Of a stretch of DNA of 64,000 nt, positions 9,250 through 20,432 are shown piece after piece. Each line of letters starts with the position of its first letter. Positions within the stretch are counted from its first letter, which is position 1. The notes below the pieces were generated by a model. That model saw only the letters and a program-made list of their open reading frames with translations. It was not told the origin of the DNA and did no database searches. The position numbers and the translations under genes are program-made. This DNA is from Macrotrachela quadricornifera. Lineage: Eukaryota > Rotifera > Eurotatoria > Philodinida > Philodinidae. The stretch covers positions 1 to 64,000 of the forward strand of contig JAJEKB010021536.1 in the NCBI GenBank assembly GCA_022393335.1, written 5' to 3'.

Positions 9250-12200
9250 TTATTTCAAAAGAAAAATGAACAATTCAATAATAAAAAGAAATAAAATATG
9301 CAATTCAAATTGATTAGCATCACCTTTTACTCCTGGTTCTACTCGAAATTCAATCTCATGTGTTGCTTTCAAATTATATTTCGTATCCAAAGCTTGAATT
9401 CGAACATAATGATCACCTTCAATAGCTGACCAATCAAATGTACCAGTTTGAGTATTAAATGTAGCACCTTGAGGTAAATGTATTACGGATAAATTAATAA
9501 TATTTGATGGATTTTCAGTTGATGCGTCTATTTTTATATGGATTTGTTCACCATCTTTTACTTGCATGTAAACTGGAAGTGAAATATTAAAAAGAGGTGG
9601 ATTACGTTGATCAGCTTTTATTGATAGAATTTCATCTCCAGCTTTGAATGATATTTGTCCAAGTGTTGTATCATTTGTCATTGATATATCATAGTAACAT
9701 GTTCGTTGAGCAATATTCCATGTAGTTGGCAAAGAATTTAAATCAATTTTACATACATGTCGAATTGTTGTATCTTGTTCCAGTGAATTGGATGGTTCAA
9801 TAAACTTTGGCTCGAATACTCGATTTTGTTGTTCAAAAAATTCAGCTGATTGATCTGATTCATAGTGAAATAAAGAAGTAGTTGGATAGATGGCCCAAGT
9901 TTTTCCGAATTCTCGATGTATTTGTTCAAGTGATGCAGTATTGTCCACTATACGCCCATCTTGAGCTCGTAGATCATTAGAGGCTTCACCATCATATGTA
10001 CCTAATAGACCATATGTTCGTTGACGAAATATACCGGCAACGGAAGCAGCAATATTGAGTACCAATGCTGGCGATGGTCTTGTCATTTCAACTAGATTTA
10101 TATGGATTGTGACTCCCACTGTCCATGAGAGAATGAGTATATTATTATCAATCGAATTTCTTTCTATAGTCATTTCAGGAAAGAAAAGTGTATTAGTGTT
10201 ATCTTCGAATTCAAGAGTTTCGTTTCCTCGACGTATAACAAGATGTTCTCGACGAGAAACAGTTACACTAATTGGTTGACTTTCAGGATCATTTGATTGA
10301 GCAGAAAATCCTTTTATAACAGTAGCATCATTTGATAAGATTGGAACAGTACGAATTTGTGACATAAAAGTATATGATTGACTAAAAGGATTAAATGTGG
10401 CTGATGGAGATTGATTATCACTAATAGCCAAATATACGTATTCTCCATAACCATTGAACATATAAGTTGTTCCATCAAGAGTAGTGAAATGAGGATCACC
10501 CCATGTACCACCATTTTCACCCATTGTATTACTACCTCTTCGTATTGGTCGATAGTGCATATATATGCTGCACATTTCAGCATTCGTATTCATCATACAG
10601 CATTGCAAATACGGCAAAGTATCATCGAAGAAATGTTGAACAGGTAATAATGTTGGATGATGCCGATTATCGGTTCCTGCTCCTAAACCACGTGTGATTA
10701 ACTGTCCTTCGTTATCATAACAACATTCGGTGCCAGCACCATAAATATTGGCACTTTTCGAAACGTAGCATTCGACGGCTGATTGTTCATCACGTTCAGA
10801 ACGACCTTGATGAAGCCAGCAATTATTTGGATTTATACTACCTTGGTAACATTGATTATCAGTCTCGTAACAGCAACGACCGGCGGCTACAGCTTGTGTA
10901 CGTGTCATTGGGCAAGGAAGAAGACTACCACCATTCCATGTCGAAGGTTCCGATTGTTGACGAGACCATTCAACACATAATTCTGAAGCGAGAAACGAAG
11001 TACTACGTACAACGAGAATACCTGTATTCAATCCAGCATACGTTTTAGATTCGAAACGAGCGACGACTCGAATGAAACATGTTTTGATAAATGAAATGCT
11101 TTCCGGTATTTGAAGATAAGCTGATGTATCCGTCGGATTTAAGTTTTGTGCGAGAACTACAGCTGAGCTCTCTTGTTGTAATTGGATCTGATCATTATGA
11201 CTTACTGCCCATAACTCAATATCAATCTTAGTTCCATTAGGAAATGTACTTTTTGTTGAATCCGAAAAACGCCATGTAAGATTGATGTATTGCATGACGT
11301 TTAGAAAATTATCTTTGTTATTTGTCTCAATGATTACATCATCAGAACCAAATCGTAATGGAGTATAAATAAAAGTACCAGCTGGCATGTAAGTATTTCC
11401 GTTGTCAATCGATAGGCTCACGGATACTGGACCATGAATGGACGCAAGAGGTGTCAAACATATCGCTCGAAATGAATCAATTATGAGACCGTCAACAACG
11501 TGAGATGATGAACCAAATCGACATTTTGGTATTGTCCCATTGTTGAAGCATGGCCCTTGAAAATTCAATGCAGTAGAACCGAGTTGTGAACCAATGCGTG
11601 GACGAAATGCTGCAACAGATACGTTAATACTACAGCCACCTGCATCAATCTCATCCGTATCAACACGATAAGCAAATAGACCAGGTACATTGACATTGCT
11701 TTCATTAACAAGACGAATAATATCTTTCGTACGCGAATACGGAAGCATTTCGAATGCAATTCCATCACCAGCATTAAAACCTGCTTGTGCATAGGGTTCC
11801 TCGGTATACCTCGGTCCAGCCCATTGTAAATCATTATATAATATAAACACAAAACTACGATCACCATCAGTAGACAACACTATCTGAAATGTGTTCAATC
11901 GATCAATTTTGGTATCGTAAGCACCAACACGGTACCATGTGCCCGTAATAACCATTGTAGGTACAAATGGACGTTGTTGAGGAAAAAAACTTCGCACATA
12001 ATTACTTGCTTTTATAAATACTCCCTGTGTAATGTTTGATGAAGATATATCCGTGTAAACTTGATAGTAAACTTTATTACCACCACCAATGATTTGACCT
12101 CGTGTATCGATATCCGCCCAGAATCCAGTAACGAGACGTTGATCATCAGCTAATGGAAATGGGGTTGGTACGAATGCAGAGATTGCTGAGAGAAATGAAA

Positions 12201-12408
12201 AAAGACCGTTGTTGGCTATCCAAATTTGACGATGATTATTGTCAAAATAGGGAAATGAATATGGTAGATAGAGAGGACCTATACTATTGTCATCATTTGA
12301 TGGCATAGTCAAATCACCGACCTCGGTGCCGAATGGAAAGAAATCATTCAATGGTAGAGTATTCGATGAACATACAAGAATAGCAGTAAAAATAAATACT
12401 AGTAGCAT
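9250..12408 (-). CDS. Large NIDO-AMOP-VWD surface or secreted protein (mucin-4/SUSD2-like)
   Basis: This single-exon frame encodes 1052 residues. It has a signal peptide at residues 1-18 (MLLVFIFTAILVCSS). Next is a NIDO domain at about 60-245, containing TGFWADIDTRG and an internal NAGDGIAFEML segment. A cysteine-rich AMOP region at about 475-625 has paired cysteines, CVEWSRQQ, GRCCYE and TECCYD. A von Willebrand D domain starts at GGTWGDPHFTTLDG (about 640) and includes LLGTYDGEASNDL. A cadherin/Ig-like repeat occurs near the C-terminus, ending FDWSAIEGDHYVRIQALD. A hydrophobic tail of about 18 residues (LHILFLFIIELFIFLLK) suggests a membrane or GPI anchor. NIDO-AMOP-VWD order is that of MUC4, SUSD2 and related adhesion proteins; those also usually carry sushi or EGF modules, which I do not see. 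It probably acts at the cell surface or in the cuticle. Higher GC and no introns set it apart from neighbours. Confidence 0.85.
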   Translation of the reverse strand: MLLVFIFTAILVCSSNTLPLNDFFPFGTEVGDLTMPSNDDNSIGPLYLPYSFPYFDNNHRQIWIANNGLFSFLSAISAFVPTPFPLADDQRLVTGFWADIDTRGQIIGGGNKVYYQVYTDISSSNITQGVFIKASNYVRSFFPQQRPFVPTMVITGTWYRVGAYDTKIDRLNTFQIVLSTDGDRSFVFILYNDLQWAGPRYTEEPYAQAGFNAGDGIAFEMLPYSRTKDIIRLVNESNVNVPGLFAYRVDTDEIDAGGCSINVSVAAFRPRIGSQLGSTALNFQGPCFNNGTIPKCRFGSSSHVVDGLIIDSFRAICLTPLASIHGPVSVSLSIDNGNTYMPAGTFIYTPLRFGSDDVIIETNNKDNFLNVMQYINLTWRFSDSTKSTFPNGTKIDIELWAVSHNDQIQLQQESSAVVLAQNLNPTDTSAYLQIPESISFIKTCFIRVVARFESKTYAGLNTGILVVRSTSFLASELCVEWSRQQSEPSTWNGGSLLPCPMTRTQAVAAGRCCYETDNQCYQGSINPNNCWLHQGRSERDEQSAVECYVSKSANIYGAGTECCYDNEGQLITRGLGAGTDNRHHPTLLPVQHFFDDTLPYLQCCMMNTNAEMCSIYMHYRPIRRGSNTMGENGGTWGDPHFTTLDGTTYMFNGYGEYVYLAISDNQSPSATFNPFSQSYTFMSQIRTVPILSNDATVIKGFSAQSNDPESQPISVTVSRREHLVIRRGNETLEFEDNTNTLFFPEMTIERNSIDNNILILSWTVGVTIHINLVEMTRPSPALVLNIAASVAGIFRQRTYGLLGTYDGEASNDLRAQDGRIVDNTASLEQIHREFGKTWAIYPTTSLFHYESDQSAEFFEQQNRVFEPKFIEPSNSLEQDTTIRHVCKIDLNSLPTTWNIAQRTCYYDISMTNDTTLGQISFKAGDEILSIKADQRNPPLFNISLPVYMQVKDGEQIHIKIDASTENPSNIINLSVIHLPQGATFNTQTGTFDWSAIEGDHYVRIQALDTKYNLKATHEIEFRVEPGVKGDANQFELHILFLFIIELFIFLLK

Positions 12409-13380
12409 TTTTACTGAAATAATGAAATAAAATATTTTCTGTTATTATCGATAAGAAAGTATTAGTGAATTGATGTCTAATCATCAAAGTGTATTTTTAT
12501 TCTATATATATAGAATAATTTATCTTAATTGTTCTCTATAAAAAAAAGTAAGCATAAAAATTTATTTGCTATTTTTTATCTAATTGAATTAAATTTGTGT
12601 AAAATTTGAGTGGACTTATAGTAGACGTATAACTATACGATTGATAAGAAAGAGTAGTGATGTTATAAAAAAAATAACTATGGAGTTGTCGTTAATCGTA
12701 GTCACCGTTTTTATTACACCCATAAATTTGTCTACGAAAAGTCATCTTTCAAGCAGTCGAATAAAGTCGTAATAATCGCTTTTGCGGTTATATAGATGGG
12801 AAGATAAATTACATGTCTAACATGAAAAGTAATGTTCGATTTACAAACTTCATACGACAGTCAGACTAAAACTGCAAATAGTTTTGAGACAAATAACAAT
12901 AATTTTATAGGCATGACTAAGTAATAACATGATTGTCAAACAATAGAAACAAAAAAAAGCAGTTTTCGTCGAATATGGATTCATTTGATTCTACATTGAC
13001 AGAATATAAAATATCATCGTCAGAAAAATCTTACACTTTGATACCTTTATAGTACTCTATCAATACTGTTAGTTTGATCAAATCAGGGTATTTTTTTATT
13101 CTTTTGTGCTAATATTTTATTTGAAATATGGCTACGTTCATTTTCAAAGTAATGACTCAAACAATATCTTGGATAACTAATGATAAATGTGTATGTGATT
13201 AGTTATAGTTAATAAAGTTTGTAACATTTAATCAATACTATTAAAATAAACTGTATCTGTATGTGGCGATGTTCCAGAACTTGAGAAGACTCATATATTT
13301 AAAAAAAAGTTTTATTGATACCTTTTGAAATTATATTTAATAATTTCTATTAGAATGATATTTTTTTCTTCGCTTTAACA
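12409..13380. other. Upstream region of the surface-protein gene
   Basis: The promoter of the minus-strand surface-protein gene should lie near 12409-12700. No coding exon or bounded repeat is recognised. Confidence 0.4.
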
Positions 13381-13620
13381 GAGTGAGAGCGAGGAAGGGT
13401 GAGGGTGGGGAAGGGGTTTTATGCTGAGGGTGAGGCAGTGAATCGTTTCAGAACTTGCACGGTAACTATTGAAAAGGTTCCAAAAGTTAGGTCCGTGGCT
13501 AGCCATCGTAGACGAACACCATCAACAAAGATCAATGCAAAATGCTTCGGCTGTCCTTCAAATCTTGTGTACAGCCATAAGCTAAGTAGCTAGCAGGCTG
13601 AAAGATGTAAAATCCGTAGA
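13381..13620 (+). other. G-rich patch with canonical G-quadruplex motif
   Basis: A purine-rich, comparatively GC-rich island lies in AT-rich surroundings. Bases 13397-13416 contain four G-runs (GGG, GGG, GGGG, GGGG) separated by loops of 1-3 nt, a textbook intramolecular G-quadruplex pattern on the plus strand. A 64-codon frame overlaps it but has no recognisable protein features. Confidence 0.6.
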
Positions 13621-13796
13621 GTGGAAATGTGAAATAAAATGATTATAAATTTATTTATACTAATGGTTGTTTCCATCTTGTTAATTCTTCCATATTTTTG
13701 TCTCGGATGCGATGAATATCCTGGATGATCACGTCTTACATAAAAAAAAACCAGACCGTGTTGCATCAATAGAAAAGACTACATGAGTAAATTTTG

Positions 13797-14234
13797 CTAT
13801 CTGTTTTTATCCTTCTTGTAAAAATTCCCTTCTGATGCCATTTTCATGAGATATGGAAATGTAAAGAGTTTTGGTTCACATCCATTTGTATAAATCTTTG
13901 ATCTATGGATTCCAAATACATGACAGTGAAAGTTGCACTCTGTTCTTATTGAAATCTCTATTAGAATATGTAGAAAATAATGAACGAGATTCAAAGACGC
14001 TGACTCATCCAATAATATCATCGCGTCATCGAACTCAATCTTAATATGATGGAGAAAAGGAAACAACAAGCATAGACCTATGATTAGTGAGTGAGGTATA
14101 ATAAACAATAGATATGAGGAAAGAAATAGAGTCATGGCCAGGTTAAAGTATCTTCCATTTTCATCATTAAAATTCATCTTACAAGTTGACAATGATGTGT
14201 TCAACGCTCTGATCTTGCACATCTTCAGATTCAA
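13797..14234 (-). CDS. Doubtful ORF with two hydrophobic stretches
   Basis: This 145-residue frame contains LAMTLFLSSYLLFIIPHSLIIG and a second apolar stretch, LNLVHYFLHILIEISI. These could be TM6 and TM7 of a decayed receptor like the others in this window, but the expected NPxxY-type motif is missing. The opposite strand is also open at 14134-14388. It may be a fragment or chance. Confidence 0.2.
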   Translation of the reverse strand: MNLKMCKIRALNTSLSTCKMNFNDENGRYFNLAMTLFLSSYLLFIIPHSLIIGLCLLFPFLHHIKIEFDDAMILLDESASLNLVHYFLHILIEISIRTECNFHCHVFGIHRSKIYTNGCEPKLFTFPYLMKMASEGNFYKKDKNR

Positions 14235-14579
14235 TGTGGATTTTAACTATCTGGATCATCATCACTACGAAAAGATCCTCGATACAACAGAGTGCCACCT
14301 TCGAATAGATCTTCTCGTGAATAAGATAAAAAAGAAATGTAAATCAATCCTGTTGATTAAAGCACTAAATACTGTCATAGATATATAGGATTAGTATTAC
14401 ATACTCTTCAATTCTAAATTCAATGTATTAAAAAAATAAACAAAACTATAAATGAGCTAATTACAAAAGATTTAAGCTACATATGGATCAGTTACATAGT
14501 TAGTAAACAAAACATTAATTGATCAATTAAAGTTTAATATTGATCAAAATACTAACAGGTACACAGTATTAAATTCATT

Positions 14580-15060
14580 TATTTGAACGATTGACAAGTC
14601 AATTTACTGTTAATATTACATTCAATTGTAAAACAAATCTAGAAAAGCAGATCCTTATGTCAATTATACTGATCGAAATAATATTAACGAAAGTAAAGTA
14701 AGTTATAATGGAGATTGTGCTTTTTTCTATGTACGCACAGATAATCTAATGACATATTATACTAATCCAAATCGGATACTGTTTTTCCTAAATGTCAATG
14801 CCAATTATACTATTGATTCAATTAGTTAGGATTTTGTATTAAATTAGATTATTTAATCATCTTAAGAAACATCGATTGAGTGTAACATTGGTAATATTTC
14901 GTATGTGTAGACAAAATTTGCTGATGTAGATAAAACACTTGAATTGATATCTTCAAAATTGTTAGGTATCCCACAAGATGGTATATAAAATGACTTTACT
15001 CTCAATGATGATGCAGCTGCGCCAGATCTATTCAATTTTTATGTACTATTCAACTGTTTA
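14580..15060 (+). pseudogene. Possible coding remnant, family unknown
   Basis: Short open stretches in changing frames look protein-like: NGDCAFFYVRTDNLMTYYTN near 14710-14770, then KFADVDKTLELISSKLLGI and LNDDAAAPDLFNF near 14910-15040, broken by stops. No full exon structure can be built. It lies directly upstream of the first NmrA-like pseudogene and may or may not belong to it. Confidence 0.25.
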
Positions 15061-15396
15061 ATAGTGACTACAATAAAACATGAATATTTTTTTTAAAATT
15101 TTCCAGTTTAATCAAGTTCAAAGTACCATTGCGTATTATAGTTCAGTATATATTTAAGATCGGTTAGTTGAAAAAAATACTTTGTCAAGAAGATAAATAA
15201 CAAATAATAAAGATTTATATTTTTTCCACAGTTAGATAAGTATTTTACCTTATCCATAAAAATCCTTTGTTTTTTCACATACCTCCGAAGGGTTTACTTT
15301 TTTTTATTCATAATGGTTTTTTCTTCTTTCTTGCTGACAAACATGTATGGTATAAAAAAAAATGTATTACTACATATTTATCTGCGAATTTAAATT

Positions 15397-16425
15397 GATT
15401 CTCATCGATTAGTAACAATTGTTGGTGCTCAAGAAGGTGCTGTTCCACAAGCTTTAATTGAAACATGTCAATATAAATTTATTTGTGTATGAAAGATAGT
15501 ATGTCCTTTTTTTTGTTGAAAGATTCGTGGTTTAACACGTGATTCAACAAGTGAAAAAGCTCAAGCAATAAAACATTTGAGTAATATAACAAAGTGTAAT
15601 GATATTAAACGTGCATTTTAAGATTCACAAGGTATTTTTGCTTTGATAGATTATTGGGCACAACCTGATCAACTTGAAATCGAGATGCAACAAAGTTACC
15701 TTAATGGATGATATTGCTGCCTTGCTTAATATTTCCTATTACATATTCAGTACTGTAGAAGACGTAAACAAATTTAGTAATGGAAAACTGTAAGTGATGA
15801 TTATATTGACAGCATATTTATGTTGAAATATTTCCTAGAAATATACCACATTTTTCATAAAAAGCTAAAATATGAGATTATATCAAGGAAAAACAACTAA
15901 ATTTAAAAACAATCTATGCTGAGCCTGGATGCTGTATATAAAATTGGGACATATTTGGAAAATTACGAAAAATTAGATGATGGTACAGTTGTATTTTCAG
16001 CTCCACTCAATCAAAAAGCAAAACTAAACTTAGTTGATATTGATGATATAGATCCTATTGTTCGTATAATATTAGAAAATCCTGAACGCTTTATTGGTCA
16101 AGATATGTGTGTATGCAGTGAAGAAATTAGTTTTGAAGATGTATCAAAAATTTTTACAAAACTAGTATTCCAGCTATATCAAATACATTAACAGAAGAAG
16201 AATTTCGATCAGCACAAAAATGGTTATCAAAAAGTGCACAAGATGATATGTTAGGTATGTATAAATGGTCTGAAGAATATGGATATTATGGAAAAGATAT
16301 AGATTGGACAAATAGACAAAAATTAACGACATCGAATACATTTGAATAATGGTTGAAAAAACTGGTTGGAAAGGTGATTGATGATAGAACAAAATGTCCT
16401 TCAAACAGATTACTATATGGATTAT
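15397..16425 (+). pseudogene. NmrA-like NAD(P)-binding protein pseudogene, copy 1
   Basis: Conceptual pieces in order: RLVTIVGAQEGAVPQALIET (the GxxGxxG-type NAD(P)-binding loop, degraded); a short intron-like stretch with a GTATGA start; IRGLTRDSTSEKAQAIKHL, a hallmark of NmrA-like proteins; IFALIDYWAQPDQLEIEMQQ; FSTVEDVNKFSNGKL; then an intact 91-codon frame at 15916-16191 containing VVFSAPLNQKAKLNLVDIDD and ENPERFIGQDMCVCSEEISF. After a frameshift near 16165 it continues with IPAISNTLTEEEFRSAQKWL and YKWSEEYGYYGKDIDW. NmrA family members are atypical short-chain dehydrogenases, used as redox sensors or as enzymes. Stops and the frameshift make this copy inactive. A second copy lies at about 19042. 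Confidence 0.7.
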
Positions 16426-16429
16426 ATAA

Positions 16430-17149
16430 TAGTTAGAAACAATTTTTTGCTTATAATAATTGATATATTCTATAAAATTATGTTTCTAATAGATCTAGAT
16501 AGATCAAAATATTTGAAAATGTTATAAATATATTTTTAAAACCTACAACTATAATACATAATAATAAGTATCGAAAGCTATTTTGAATTAATTAGTGATA
16601 CATCTTAAAAACGAAAATATAGTTACGAATAAACATAAAATAGCTGTTCTCTTTATTTATATAACAATTTCAATCAAATAAACTAATTCCTCTATAGTTA
16701 GAAAGAAAATAGATGGGTTCTTGTTTATCACAACTGTTTATACTCTGTCTTACTCCAAGCTTTTGTATATAAGAAATATTTAGTTATCAATTTGCATGAA
16801 TCCAAATTGTGATTATTTTAATCGATTTGTTTGCATATTTTACATTTTAGAGATTTATTCACATAAGATGCAATGCAAAATTTATCCTATCATTGGACGC
16901 AAATACTGCTGATTATTTGATAGTTTTCTTATTCTTTTTATTATATCAACAGAACAACAAAATATATAGCTATTAAAAGCAGAGATACAAAAATTACAAT
17001 TAAAAATTAAAATTAAAATGAGCCTCTAAACCTAAAATATCTATTATATTAATTTGTATAACTCTAATAGTAAAAACATGGTATAAAATAAATCATGGTG
17101 ACGATCACTTCAATTTCATTGCTGTTTTTGATCATATCTCGTTTCTATC
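16430..17149. other. Intergenic spacer
   Basis: AT-rich, with no coding exon recognised between the NmrA-like pseudogene and the 3' end of the tetraspan gene. Confidence 0.45.
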
Positions 17150-17698
17150 TTAGAAGAAAAAACTTCCTCGGTTAAAACCGTGTACAAAACCAATAATAAA
17201 AAAGAAATAGGCCGCTGAGACGTAACCAATAATACAAGTAATCAAAATCAATATGAAACTATATCCCAGGTTTATTTCGATTAAACCTACAGTAAAATTT
17301 GCCAATACATTCTTTATATACAAAAGAGCTCCAACAAGAATCAGAGTGGGACCAATAATGAGTAGAATCTGTGGTATTGACCTGATCCAACGGTTTTCAG
17401 TTAATACGCCAAGAAGAATCGAAACAATAATGCCGATTCCTACTATAACAAAACCAGCGATTATAAGGTCTTGAGCAGTTTGAAAGTTCTTCAATCTTGC
17501 ACAGTTATCTTCAGTCGATGGTGGATTTGCCAATGATTTATCGCAACGTTCGAAAAGATCATAAGTAGTCTCTTGCGCTGAAGGAATAGTTAAAACAATC
17601 CAAGTTGGAGTACTAAGAGCTACCACGCCCAAAGCGATCGTTACAATACCAAAGATTATACCAACCAAATTTAATATACGAGAGGATTGCATTATCAA
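17150..17698 (-). CDS. Four-helix membrane protein, claudin/PMP22-like topology
   Basis: This intact 182-residue frame has four strongly hydrophobic segments: residues about 10-32 (LNLVGIIFGIVTIALGVVAL), 78-98 (LIIAGFVIVGIGIIVSILLG), 108-128 (ILLIIGPTLILVGALLYI) and 142-172 (LGYSFILILITCIIGYVSAA). Between TM1 and TM2 is an extracellular loop of about 45 residues that begins STPTWIVL and carries two cysteines (ERCDKS and DNCARL). TM1 followed by a TPxW segment and a loop with paired cysteines is the layout of claudins, PMP22/EMP and related tetraspan proteins. A full W-GLW-C-C signature is absent, so this is a topological assignment. It may start at the Met two codons later. Likely at the plasma membrane. 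Confidence 0.7.
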   Translation of the reverse strand: MIMQSSRILNLVGIIFGIVTIALGVVALSTPTWIVLTIPSAQETTYDLFERCDKSLANPPSTEDNCARLKNFQTAQDLIIAGFVIVGIGIIVSILLGVLTENRWIRSIPQILLIIGPTLILVGALLYIKNVLANFTVGLIEINLGYSFILILITCIIGYVSAAYFFFIIGFVHGFNRGSFFF

Positions 17699-19041
17699 TT
17701 GTATGATGATTGTAAATGTGCGCAGAGTATAAAATAGTGTAATAAACCAAAGAATGCTTCATCCATTATTATATTTACAATCAACTCTTTGCTTGCCATT
17801 GATCATAAACTATTCTTCACTTATCAGCAAAACAGTAGGCGTTCTTTTAATCCATATCAACTGTTTTCACATCATATACACATTTTTTTTCAAATGGGAA
17901 GCTCTATTCAAGCAAAAATTTAATAAAAATAATCTATAGTAGACTGCTGTAACAAAATCAAATAAACAGCCTTACCTAAACTCCTTACAAAGTTCAAACT
18001 AGTTGTCTTTCTAGGAATTGTATAGTGAACTTTGACAATATTCATTCTTAAATCACATTCATATGACAAAGTTATTGCAAAAACTTGTACAAAAAAATAA
18101 CATATAATTGTTACTCCACAACAATCTTTTCATTTATATAATACAGAAAAAAAAACGTTCTGATTATATGATAACAAAGCAAAGCAATAATTCCATAAGG
18201 CTTGATAATACACAGACGACAAGTACACTCTTCGAAGCATATATTCGAAATATCATCTTTTATTTTTAGTTATCGATTTACCGTAATCATTCACTTGTTA
18301 TTCATTCAGCATTCTATTTTACATGCATAACTGCATCTTTGCTTTTTTAAATATCTCTTATATGAATTGAAACTCTATTATAAATAAAAAGGCTTTTGAT
18401 AGATTAGATGATAACAATACTTCAGCTTAAATTATCTTGAAGAAAAATTTCAATATCTTTTGATGCATCTAGAATTTCACTATTTGACTGAATAATTAAA
18501 ATATACACTTGAGACAAATTTCAAGTAATTTTGATTAGAATTCCAATCGTCGTTTCTATATCTAAACAAAAGAGACATTTAGTCAAACGAATCACTAATA
18601 TTTATTATTATGAGAATTAAACTATCTTATCATTCAATGAATATCTCTATCATCGGTTGTTGATCAAAACGACTCGTCAGTAAATGAAATTGTTTCATCA
18701 TATTCATTAGATTATTCGATAAACCAGACCTACTGTGTAAAAAATATTCTTGTTCATTTTCTTACAGACAGGAATACATTTCTTATCATATTCATACACA
18801 TTACTTTTTCTTATGCTGTACGCATCAAGACAAGTTTTTGCGTTCTGCATACTTCACTTCGACTTGTTTTTCCTTATTCACATTTATTATGAATCAAACG
18901 CTCCATTCTGCTTGTATTTAACTAAGTGTGAGTATAAGACCAAGAAAAGAACGATAAAAAGATTCGCAAACGTAACTATTTTTATCATAAATAGATGCAA
19001 ATAGTTATACAACATTTGTGCTACAGTATATTTATCTATCG
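17699..19041. other. Intergenic region, no gene seen
   Basis: An 84-codon frame at 18750-19004 has hydrophobic stretches but no supporting splice or motif evidence. No bounded repeat recognised. Confidence 0.4.
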
Positions 19042-19995
19042 ATTCTCATCGATTAGTAACAATTGTTAGTGCTCAAGAAGGTGCTGTTCCATGAGCTTTA
19101 ATTGAAACATGTCAATATAAATTTATTTGTGTATGAAAGATAGTATGTCTTTTTTTGTATTGAAAGATTCGTGGTTTAACACGTGATTTAACAAGTGAAA
19201 AAGCTCAAGCAATAAAACATTTGAGTAAAATAACAAAGTGTAATGATATTAAACGTGCATTTTAAGATTCACAAGCTATTTTTGCTTTGATAGATTATTG
19301 AGCACAACCTAACTAACCTAAAATCGAGATGTAACAAGGTACTTTAATGGCTGATATTGCTGCCTCATTTAATACTCCCTATTACATATTCAGTGCTGAA
19401 GAAGATGTCAGCAAAGAAATCCATGGAAAACTGTAAGTGCTGAAATGCATAAACTGATTTTATATAGTATTTCTATCAATGTAATTTTTTTAGAGATATT
19501 TCAGTTGCCACACAAAAAGCAAAGTTATGTAGTTATATTAAAGAAAACATTCAAATTTAAAAAGTATTTTTGTTGAATCTGAATGTTATATACAGAATCG
19601 GCCAGGTTTTACAAAGGTATCGAAGTAAGATAATGGTACAGTTGTATTTTCACTTCTGATAAATCAAAAGGAAAAATTACACTTAGTTGATATCAATGAT
19701 ATGGGCTTTGTTGTTCGTAAAATATTAGAAAATCCTAAAAGCTTTGTTGGTCAAGATATTTGTATATGTAATGAAGAGATTAGTTTTGAAAATGTACCGA
19801 AAGTTTTTATACAAGTTATGGGTATTCCAGCTACATCAAATACGTTAACAGAAGAAGAATTTTACAGAAAACTAAATTAGATGCCAAAAAATGCGCAAGA
19901 TGATCTGCTTGATATGTACAAATGGACAGAAATTAGCAAAATTAAATATATTTGAACAATAGATGAGAAAAACTGATTGGGGAGGTGAATAATAT
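19042..19995 (+). pseudogene. NmrA-like NAD(P)-binding protein pseudogene, copy 2
   Basis: This is a diverged duplicate of the copy at 15397. The match starts abruptly at GATTCTCATCGATTAGTAAC and keeps the same segment order, including the intron-like stretch. It reads IRGLTRDLTSEKAQAIKHL, then a further stop, then MADIAASFNTPYYIFSAEED, VVFSLLINQKEKLHLVDIND and ENPKSFVGQDICICNEEISF, ending LTEEEFYRKLN. It has more in-frame stops than copy 1, but retains segments copy 1 has lost (for example KVFIQVMGIPATSNTLTEEE without the frameshift). Both therefore probably descend from a once-functional gene and decayed separately. Confidence 0.68.
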
Positions 19996-20432
19996 GATAT
20001 AAAATATTTTATAGTGAAATAGTCAAGAATAATTATGGATTATACCATACTCGATTTTTAGTAATTATTTAATTATACGAAACATTTAGTTCCGTAAATT
20101 TTAATCTTATAAACAAGAAGATAAGATCTCATTTTTTTATTATAAAATAAAAGTAAGTATTGAGAGTTATTCACTTTAATGGATAATTCGACGGAATGCA
20201 TTAATACATTGTAATTATACAGTGTCTCGGTGTCATCACAAACAAATAATGCACTGAAATACATTTGACAGAGTACTTGTTTTTCTGTTTCTTCTGCTAA
20301 ATAGAACGAAAATAAATGTTTCCAGCGGCTTTATTGATACGACAATAATACTAATGTGTACTTTTAAGAAAACTGAAATAAAAATTCAGTATTAGATTAG
20401 AACAAATCATTTTGATTACATTTATACTATAT

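Noticed and set aside
9738..11867. Several frames of 60-100 codons inside the large surface-protein gene
   Set aside because: All are shadows of the 1052-residue frame in other phases.
14134..14388. 84-codon plus-strand frame
   Set aside because: Antisense to another doubtful frame, with no motif or splice support.
18750..19004. 84-codon hydrophobic frame
   Set aside because: Composition explained by T-rich sequence, with no motif and no start or splice context.
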